Assembly (NCBI GenBank): GCA_039908535.1
Contig: JAMOAW010000060.1
Span: 1-40,134, forward strand
Length of the DNA: 40,134 nucleotides
Direction of reading: 5' to 3'
Source: JAMOAW01 sp039908535
Lineage (GTDB): Bacteria; Pseudomonadota; Magnetococcia; Magnetococcales; JADFZT01
The position numbers were made by a program, and so were the translations under genes. Positions 1-5,771 of this stretch are shown one piece after another. The notes below the pieces were generated by a model. That model saw only the letters and a program-made list of their open reading frames with translations. It was not told where the DNA came from and ran no database searches. The first letter of the stretch is position 1. Every line of letters begins with the position of its first letter.

Positions 1-118
1 AGCAAAAGCAAAAGCAAAAGCAAAAGCAAAAGCAAAAGCAAAAGCAAAACCCTGGGGGCAATCCCCCAGACCCCTTTTTTTTTAAATAATAAAATCAAAA
101 AACAGACGACCACGGTTA
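1..118 (-). repeat. Partial palindromic element, copy A, with expanded hexamer tail
   Basis: On the minus strand this reads as one half of the dispersed palindromic element found throughout the window: a T-rich start, then a hairpin (CTGGGGG at 52-58 pairing with CCCCCAG at 63-69, loop CAAT), then its T-rich tail. The tail, plus-strand 1-48, is eight perfect copies of the hexamer AGCAAA. In other copies the same spot holds only one GCTTTT unit, so this looks like a local tandem expansion. The GG(C/T)GG hairpin of complete copies is missing here, and the end of the element lies outside the window. Confidence 0.7.
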
Positions 119-136
119 AGTGTGGTGATACCCATC

Positions 137-176
137 AAAAAAAAAGGCGGGCCAAATAAATTGGCCCGCCTTTTTT
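137..176 (-). terminator. Rho-independent terminator of ccoNOP
   Basis: A perfect 10-bp stem (GGCGGGCCAA at 146-155 with TTGGCCCGCC at 161-170) encloses a 5-nt loop. It is flanked by A9 on one side and T6 on the other, so it can end transcription from either direction. It lies 20 bases past the ccoP stop codon and is most simply the end of the leftward cco operon. Confidence 0.9.
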
Positions 177-195
177 GGTCTTTTCTGTAAAAATT

Positions 196-1110
196 TTACT
201 GTCCGCCACCTAGGCTGTGCACATAGAGCGTCACCTGTTTGATGGCTAAAGGATCCAGCTTGCGTCCTGGTTCTTCAGACTCTTGACTCCAAGCCGGCAT
301 ACGACCATGGCGACCTTTGGCAATCGTGGTTTTGACAATTTGCGGCTCAGATCCATACAACCAAATGGCATCGGCTAAATTGGGGGCTCCAAGAGAGGGC
401 TCTATGGGTTGACCATCGACCGTATCTTTCAAAGAACCTTTGCCGTTGTCCCCATGGCAATTTTTGCACCCAGCATCACCATGGAAAAGTGCCGAACCTC
501 TTCCCGCTGCGGTTGCATCGGAAGACTTATTTGAAAGAGAGAGTACGAATTGAGTTAAATCATCCACTTGCGCCTCGGTTAAGACGCCACCAGCCGAGTC
601 CAAATGGGCGGGCATTTGGCCAGCACGACCATTTTGAACGGTTTCCGAAATGGCCTCTAGGGAGCCACCATAGAGCCAATCATCGTCTACCAAAGCTGGG
701 AAACCGCCCGCTTTGGAACCAACGCCCCCATTGCCATGACAAGGGGCGCAATAGTCGCCAAAGATGGCCCGTCCACCAGAAAGGGCATATTGAAACAATT
801 CGTTGTCTTTGGCGATCTCTTTTAGTGAAAGAGCGGCAAGACGATCGTCAAACGGTTTGCGAATGCTGTTTCCCTTCTCTATCTCCCCTTGAAATTCTGA
901 ATACATAGACCAGCCCAGATATCCTTTGGTAAAACCACCTGGCAGTGGCCAAGCAGGATACAAAATCCAGTAGATGACAGCCCATATAATGGTGGCATAA
1001 AAGGTATAGAGCCACCAAGTTGGTAATGGATTGTTAAATTCTTGTAGGGGAAATCCCTCTTCATCATCCCACTGGTGGCCAGTGGTTCCAACATTATTTT
1101 CTTCAGACAT
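196..1110 (-). CDS. ccoP: cbb3-type cytochrome c oxidase subunit III (dihaem CcoP)
   Basis: CcoP is the membrane-anchored dihaem cytochrome c that passes electrons into the cbb3 oxidase, a high-affinity proton-pumping terminal oxidase. The 304-residue protein has the expected layout: an N-terminal segment, a transmembrane helix at about residues 31-52, then two cytochrome c domains with haem-binding CAPCH (121-125) and CKNCH (215-219). GQMPAH and GRMPAW supply the likely axial methionines. A GGAG ribosome site precedes the ATG. It is the last gene of ccoN-ccoO-ccoP, 44 bases after ccoO, which leaves no room for a normal ccoQ. A strong terminator follows. Both haems depend on the cytochrome c maturation genes, which lie further along this window. 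Confidence 0.96.
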   Translation of the reverse strand: MSEENNVGTTGHQWDDEEGFPLQEFNNPLPTWWLYTFYATIIWAVIYWILYPAWPLPGGFTKGYLGWSMYSEFQGEIEKGNSIRKPFDDRLAALSLKEIAKDNELFQYALSGGRAIFGDYCAPCHGNGGVGSKAGGFPALVDDDWLYGGSLEAISETVQNGRAGQMPAHLDSAGGVLTEAQVDDLTQFVLSLSNKSSDATAAGRGSALFHGDAGCKNCHGDNGKGSLKDTVDGQPIEPSLGAPNLADAIWLYGSEPQIVKTTIAKGRHGRMPAWSQESEEPGRKLDPLAIKQVTLYVHSLGGGQ

Positions 1111-1154
1111 GATTTACTCTCCGTTAAGATAACGCACGCAATTCCAATAAGGGA

Positions 1155-1871
1155 TTAACGGGCACGCGCCTGATAAGAGGAAAAATCCACCAGAGTTCCT
1201 AACATTTGTAGGTAAGCGACCAGGGCATCTAGTTCCGTGATCTCTTGTGGCTTGCCGTCAAAATCATCCACTGGAACTTTTGGTCCATACCTCTCTAACA
1301 ATCCCTTGGAATCGTTATCTGGTGTTGCTTGGTTGGTAAGATCGCTTGCGGCATTTTCAATTTGTGCCGGGGTGTAAGGAACACCCACCTTTGACAATAC
1401 CTTCATGCGATCGGCAATGTCGGTATAGTTAAGCGCGGTTGTTTCCAACCAAGGGTAAGCAGGCATGACCGATTCAGGCACCACATTTTGAGGTTTGTGC
1501 ATGTGGGCCTGATGCCACTGGTTGGAATATTTGCCACCCACCCGGGCCAAATCGGGTCCTGTTCGTTTGGATCCCCATTGAAAGGGATGGTCATACATGC
1601 TTTCAGCGGCTAGAGAATAGTGACCATACCGCTCGGCCTCATCCCTGAACGGGCGAATCATTTGTGAATGGCAGTTGTAACACCCTTCACGAATATAAAT
1701 ATCTCTTCCTTTGAGTTCTAATGGGGTGTAAGGACGCATGCCTTCCACTTTTTCGATTGTCCCTTCGATAAAAAATAACGGTACAATTTCAACCAGTCCA
1801 CCAATGGAGACCGCCAGCAAAGCAAGGATGGCCATCAGGGGAATGTTTTTTTCAATAATTGCGTGATTCAC
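1155..1871 (-). CDS. ccoO: cbb3-type cytochrome c oxidase subunit II (monohaem CcoO)
   Basis: CcoO is the monohaem cytochrome c subunit of cbb3 oxidase. The 238-residue length is normal for the family. One N-terminal transmembrane helix (about residues 10-35) is followed by the haem site CYNCH (64-68), within the family's conserved REGCYNCHSQMIRPFRDE surroundings. The start is GTG, with an AAGGAG ribosome site 8 bases upstream. It begins 19 bases after the ccoN stop, which indicates co-transcription and probably translational coupling. Confidence 0.96.
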   Translation of the reverse strand: MNHAIIEKNIPLMAILALLAVSIGGLVEIVPLFFIEGTIEKVEGMRPYTPLELKGRDIYIREGCYNCHSQMIRPFRDEAERYGHYSLAAESMYDHPFQWGSKRTGPDLARVGGKYSNQWHQAHMHKPQNVVPESVMPAYPWLETTALNYTDIADRMKVLSKVGVPYTPAQIENAASDLTNQATPDNDSKGLLERYGPKVPVDDFDGKPQEITELDALVAYLQMLGTLVDFSSYQARAR

Positions 1872-1890
1872 CTTGAATTCTCCTTTATGT

Positions 1891-3306
1891 TCAAGCCGAG
1901 GCCAGGGCTTTTTGCCCTTTGCCAGCGATGGTCATATACAGGTTGTAAGCCATCAACAATCCACCCGCGAGGAAAACGATCCCCCCAATAGCCCGTATTA
2001 AATAATAGGGATGCATCGCCGCGACGCTTTCGGCAAAGGAGTAGGTCAGGTTACCAAATTGGTCATAGGCACGCCACATTAACCCTTGCATAATTCCAGA
2101 GATCCACATGGCGACGATGTAAATAACCACGCCGATGGTCGCCAACCAAAAGTGAACATTGATCAAACGGACCGAAAAGATCGGCTTGTTCCATAAACGC
2201 GGCACCATATGATACAACGCCCCAAAGGAGACCATCGCCACCCATCCCAATGCCCCAGAATGGACATGACCGATGGTCCAATCGGTGTAATGGGAGAGGG
2301 CATTGACGGTTTTGATGGACATCATCGGCCCCTCGAAAGTGGACATACCATAAAAGGAGAGAGAGACAATCAGAAAGCGCAAAATGGGATCAGTACGCAG
2401 TTTATGCCAAGCCCCAGAGAGGGTCATGATGCCATTGATCATGCCGCCCCAAGAGGGTAACAGCAACATAATGGAAAAGGTTGCCCCCAAGGTGCCTGCC
2501 CAGTCCGGTAATGCGGTATAGTGGAGATGGTGCGGACCTGCCCAAATGTACATAAAGGCCAGGGCCCAAAAGTGGACGATAGAAAGACGATATGAATAGA
2601 CCGGACGTTCAGCTTGTTTTGGGACAAAATAATACATTAAACCCAGGAAAGCCGCTGTCAAAAAGAAACCCACCGCGTTATGCCCATACCACCATTGAAT
2701 CATGGCATCTTGCACACCGGCGAATACGGGATAGGAGTCGGTTAAATTGACTGGAATCGCCAAGTTGTTGCCGATATGCAACAGGGCTACCGTGATGATG
2801 AAAGCCAGATAGAACCAGTTGGCTACATAGATATGCGGTTCTTTGCGTTTGGCCAAGGTCCCGACAAAATTGATGAAATAGGCCACCCAGACCACGGTAA
2901 TCAGGAGGTCGATCGGCCAGATAGGTTCGGCATACTCTTTTCCTTGTACCAAACCCAGGGGATAGGTGATCACCACCGATACCACCACGAGATTCCAACC
3001 CCAAAAGGTCAGATTGGATAAAAAGTCGGAAAAGAGCCGCGCTCGGCAGGTGCGCTGAACCACATAATAGCTCGTCGCAAATAAAACCGATCCCCCAAAG
3101 GCAAAAATGACCGCAGAGGTGTGCAAAGGTCTTAAACGTCCAAATGAAATGTACGGTATGCCGCCGTTTAGATCTGGAAAGGTAAGTTCCAGAGCTAAAA
3201 TGACCCCCACTAGGAATCCAACAATTCCATAAATGACGGCGACAATAGAAAATTTTTTGATCACCTCATAATCATAGGTGTCGGCCAAATTCGGTTCTCG
3301 TCCCAC
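1891..3306 (-). CDS. ccoN: cbb3-type cytochrome c oxidase subunit I (CcoN)
   Basis: CcoN is the catalytic subunit, carrying haem b and the haem b3-CuB centre that reduces oxygen. The sequence is a polytopic haem-copper oxidase with family motifs such as WWYGHNAVGFFLTAAFLGLM, WAGPHHLHY and the late WTIGHVHSGALGW, which include the histidine ligands. I place the start at GTG 3306 because AAGGAG sits 8 bases upstream and the length becomes 471 residues, normal for the family. The open frame continues upstream to an ATG at 3381, but that stretch would begin with the end of a palindromic repeat (codons reading MPAGYYV), so the extension is probably not translated. First gene of ccoNOP; likely oxygen-regulated through the FNR-like box upstream. 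Confidence 0.95.
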   Translation of the reverse strand: MGREPNLADTYDYEVIKKFSIVAVIYGIVGFLVGVILALELTFPDLNGGIPYISFGRLRPLHTSAVIFAFGGSVLFATSYYVVQRTCRARLFSDFLSNLTFWGWNLVVVSVVITYPLGLVQGKEYAEPIWPIDLLITVVWVAYFINFVGTLAKRKEPHIYVANWFYLAFIITVALLHIGNNLAIPVNLTDSYPVFAGVQDAMIQWWYGHNAVGFFLTAAFLGLMYYFVPKQAERPVYSYRLSIVHFWALAFMYIWAGPHHLHYTALPDWAGTLGATFSIMLLLPSWGGMINGIMTLSGAWHKLRTDPILRFLIVSLSFYGMSTFEGPMMSIKTVNALSHYTDWTIGHVHSGALGWVAMVSFGALYHMVPRLWNKPIFSVRLINVHFWLATIGVVIYIVAMWISGIMQGLMWRAYDQFGNLTYSFAESVAAMHPYYLIRAIGGIVFLAGGLLMAYNLYMTIAGKGQKALASA

Positions 3307-3360
3307 TGTTTTCTCCTTTTTTGGTGTTAAGGCTGTAAACCAAAACGACTTGTTTTTTTC

Positions 3361-3518
3361 AACATAATACCCTGCGGGCAAAAAAAAAATTAAAGGCCAA
3401 ACCCTGGGGGATGAATCCCCCAGACCCCCTCTTTTTTTTAAGACTTAAAAAAAAGAGGGGGTCTGGGGGGCGGTTCTCCGCCCCCCAAGGTCTTGATTTT
3501 TAGTTTTCCGATACATAA
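3361..3518 (-). repeat. Palindromic element, copy B, in the ccoN leader
   Basis: Complete copy in minus orientation. It contains the outer hairpin with GGGGGGCGG and CCGCCCCCC arms and a central near-perfect palindrome: arms 3417-3442 and 3444-3469, 26 bp without a mismatch around a single base. A CTGGGGGAT hairpin and the terminal GCCCGCAGGG hairpin with ATTATGTT follow. The terminal end is 54 bases before the ccoN GTG. The element therefore lies between the putative FNR-regulated promoter and the first oxidase gene and should be transcribed in its 5' untranslated leader. Confidence 0.9.
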
Positions 3519-3520
3519 AC

Positions 3521-3586
3521 ATTATAGATAAATAGGAATGATTTTGTTTTTCAAATTTAAGTAATGTCAAATTTGATATTTGTCAA
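3521..3586 (-). promoter_or_regulatory. Putative FNR-type box and promoter of ccoNOP
   Basis: Positions 3573-3586 read TTGATATTTGTCAA on the plus strand, one base off the FNR consensus TTGAT-N4-ATCAA. On the minus strand, 46 bases downstream, is a perfect TATAAT (3521-3526) without a good -35, as expected for an activator-dependent promoter. If transcription starts near 3514, the box centre is about 65 bases upstream, a class I-like position. The spacing argument is inference; the box sequence is directly visible. The FNR-family gene immediately upstream is the natural candidate regulator. Confidence 0.65.
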
Positions 3587-3708
3587 AATAATGTCAATAA
3601 TGGGTGGTTGTCAAGATTTTTTTTCTTTCAGAATGAATTTCTTTGGCTCAACAAGGTGTCTAAAAAAGATGGATTTTTTCTATGGTTAGGTTGTCAAGTA
3701 ACGTCTCT

Positions 3709-4476
3709 TTAGGCAAAGGCTATGAGACCTGGTCGATCCAAAATTTGTACCTGCTTACCCGTGATATTGAGCAATTTTTTTTCTTGGAAACGGTTAAAAG
3801 TGCGACTGACCGTTTCCATGGATATGCCTAGAAAATTGGCAATGTCAGATCGCAACATGGGCAACCAAAAGAGCTGATCTGGTAATCCATGTTTGGCATA
3901 TCGTTCGGAAAGATTGATGAGGAAAGCCGCCAAACGCTCTTCGGCACTTTGTCGGGCCGATAAAACGAATTGGTGTTGCTGTTGGGTGAGTTGCATAGTT
4001 AAAATTTGCACTAAATGTTCTTGAAAAACATTGAAATAATCGCCAAGAAGATCCAGTTGGTTGAAGGGCAACCAGCAGACATGACTGGCTTCCAAAACAA
4101 CGGCGGTTGAGAGATAATAGTTGGCCGTTATGGCCTCCAACCCTAACAATTCTCCTGGGATGTAAAATCCAAGAATACGCTCTTCCCCTTTGGAATCCAT
4201 GGCATAGGTTTTTATTCCCCCCTTTTTAACGGCATACACCCCATGGAAAGGTTGCCCTTCACAAAATAGAGATTTTCCTTTGGGAACGGGTTGTTGTCGG
4301 GAGAGAAAAATGTGGGTTAATTCTTCTGGTAATCCATTGAATAACTCCAAGAAACAACTCAATCCGCATCGTTCACAGGCGACTTGTGGTTGGTGATTTT
4401 TTCGCTGGATCGAATTTTTTTTGTGAGATATCAGATTGGATTCGTCGTCTGCGAGGGGGGGTGTTTGTGTGGGCAT
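3709..4476 (-). CDS. Crp/Fnr-family oxygen-responsive transcription regulator
   Basis: A 255-residue FNR-like regulator. It has an N-terminal cysteine cluster (C34, C37, C41 in CERCGLSC), a cyclic-nucleotide-binding-type beta-roll with a further cysteine C134 in SHVCWLPF (matching C122 of E. coli FNR), a long dimerisation helix, and a C-terminal helix-turn-helix. Its recognition helix ISMETVSRTFNRFQ carries the E-x-x-S-R pattern that reads TTGAT half-sites. Four cysteines suggest an oxygen-labile 4Fe-4S cluster, although the third is spaced closer (C-x2-C-x3-C) than in E. coli FNR (C-x2-C-x5-C). The gene lies directly upstream of ccoNOP on the same strand and probably activates it at low oxygen. 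It could equally be called FnrN or Anr. Confidence 0.92.
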   Translation of the reverse strand: MPTQTPPLADDESNLISHKKNSIQRKNHQPQVACERCGLSCFLELFNGLPEELTHIFLSRQQPVPKGKSLFCEGQPFHGVYAVKKGGIKTYAMDSKGEERILGFYIPGELLGLEAITANYYLSTAVVLEASHVCWLPFNQLDLLGDYFNVFQEHLVQILTMQLTQQQHQFVLSARQSAEERLAAFLINLSERYAKHGLPDQLFWLPMLRSDIANFLGISMETVSRTFNRFQEKKLLNITGKQVQILDRPGLIAFA

Positions 4477-4659
4477 AACGGATCCCTATTCATTAGGAAT
4501 GCACATCCAAATAATTTTTTGTGTGTCGTCTCTGCGAATCATCACATTCATTATGGTCATTTACAAGGGAATTCTTCGAAATAAAAAAAAATGGTTTTAA
4601 TACCAATTTGCAATCAAATGGGTAAATATGGGCATGTCGTAAACATCACGCCTATGGGA

Positions 4660-4806
4660 AAAATTAAAAACAAGACCTGGGGGTGGCACCCCCCAACCCC
4701 CCTGCTTGGGGGCTAAAAAGTCAAAAACAAAGTCAAAAGCAACACCTTGGAGGCTCTGTCTCCAAACCTCTGCCGGGGAGCGTGACGCTCCCCGGACCCC
4801 TCCAAT
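4660..4806. repeat. GC-rich hairpin cluster, divergent relative of the palindromic element
   Basis: Starts with AACAAGACCTGGGGG, like the start of the main element, but then differs. It holds a GGGGGT/ACCCCC hairpin, a short direct repeat (AAAGTCAAAA, twice), a TTGGAG/CTCCAA hairpin, and a very strong hairpin at 4773-4795 with 11-bp arms CCGGGGAGCGT and ACGCTCCCCGG around one base. No terminal GCCC/GGGC hairpin follows. It separates the FNR gene from the receptor remnant and lies in a stretch (4477-5017) without any gene I can support. Confidence 0.55.
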
Positions 4807-5017
4807 AATACTTTATTGAACGCACATTGGTATGAGTCGTCGAAAATATGTGGCCCCTCTCTTGGCAGATATCCGGGGAATTGTTTTGACTTTGTCGTTG
4901 ATTTTTTACAATATATTATGTATCATTTTGATTGCGGATGTCGTGTCTTTAAATAGAATAGGCGTTTTTTTTGGGGGGGGGGTGGGGAAGAAATTGAAAG
5001 AAACTCTGTTTATGTGA

Positions 5018-5203
5018 TCAACGATCATTCCCGCTGTAACCCGTCTGGATATCACCTTGGGATGGCATCCAAGCAACGCGGTTCGGATGAGCGTGACGGG
5101 TCAAAATTTATTTGACGATCAACATGTTGAGTTTCCTGAAACTGGTATTGCGAACAGTGAGATTCCGCGCACCCTTTTTGCCAAGGTTGACTGGAGCTTT
5201 TAA
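5018..5203 (+). pseudogene. C-terminal remnant of a TonB-dependent receptor
   Basis: The frame ending at the TAA of 5201-5203 translates to about 60 residues with the features of the last strands of a TonB-dependent outer-membrane receptor: IPAVTRLDITLGWHPS, then VTGQNLFDDQHVEF, then IPRTLFAKVDWSF with the terminal phenylalanine needed for barrel insertion. A TGA at 5015-5017 closes the frame on the left, and nothing receptor-like precedes it. The rest of the gene (normally 600-800 residues) is gone. In many proteobacteria such a receptor precedes a YfiR-like protein and a hybrid kinase, exactly the genes that follow here, so this is probably the truncated first gene of that operon. Confidence 0.75.
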
Positions 5204-5205
5204 AA

Positions 5206-5760
5206 TTGTTTTTGCAGTTGATGCGATTTTTTTTGTCACGGATGGCTTTCTCACTCTTTCTGATTTTATTGGGATGGTGTGGTGGTTTGGCACGTGCCGA
5301 ATCGCTTTCTGAATATCACATCAAGGCCGCCTATTTATACAATTTTACCAAATTTGTTACGTGGCCATCCACCGAGTTTGCCGATGCTCAAGCTCCTTTT
5401 CGCCTGTGTGTTTTAGGGCAAAATCCCTTTGGTCAACTGCTGGATTTTTTGACAAAAAAGAGGGTTCACAACAAAGATATTACTGTTTTATATCCGGCAT
5501 CAAGTCAGCAAGCTGTTGGATGTCATCTTTTATTTATCTCCCAGTCGGAAGAGAGTCGATTGTCTCAGATTCTGGAATCCCTTCAGGATAAACCTGTTTT
5601 GACGGTTTCCGATATGTCTGATTTTGTTCAACAGGGGGGGATGATTCATTTTGTTTTTGTTAAGAATACGTTGCGTTTTGTCATCAACCAAAAGATCGCC
5701 ATCCAGGCAGGGTTAACGATTTCCGCTACATTATTGCAGGTAAGTCAGGCTTTAAGATAA
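5206..5760 (+). CDS. YfiR-like periplasmic protein (DUF4154 family)
   Basis: A 184-residue protein with a signal peptide ending near GLARAE and the family signature AAYLYNFTKFVTWP at the start of the mature part. Later segments (FRLCVLGQNPFG, HLLFIS, VLTVSD, GGMIHFV, NTLRFVINQKIA) also fit the family. In Pseudomonas, YfiR is a periplasmic repressor that binds the sensor domain of the diguanylate cyclase YfiN. Here the next gene, 11 bases on, encodes a histidine kinase with the same kind of sensor domain, so I infer that the partner is this kinase. The start may be TTG 5206 (GGAG 9 bases upstream) or ATG 5221; both keep the signal peptide. Confidence 0.85.
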   Translation: MFLQLMRFFLSRMAFSLFLILLGWCGGLARAESLSEYHIKAAYLYNFTKFVTWPSTEFADAQAPFRLCVLGQNPFGQLLDFLTKKRVHNKDITVLYPASSQQAVGCHLLFISQSEESRLSQILESLQDKPVLTVSDMSDFVQQGGMIHFVFVKNTLRFVINQKIAIQAGLTISATLLQVSQALR

Positions 5761-5771
5761 GGAAATATCTT

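Noticed and set aside
4606..4619. Possible FNR box upstream of the FNR-family gene (minus-strand TTGATTGCAAATTG)
   Set aside because: Only one half-site fits the consensus; the second half has several mismatches, so autoregulation is not supported.
4832..5017. 61-codon frame with a hydrophobic segment upstream of the receptor remnant
   Set aside because: It is in the same frame as the remnant but has no receptor or other family character, no ribosome site, and crosses the T8-G10 tract. It is probably non-coding.
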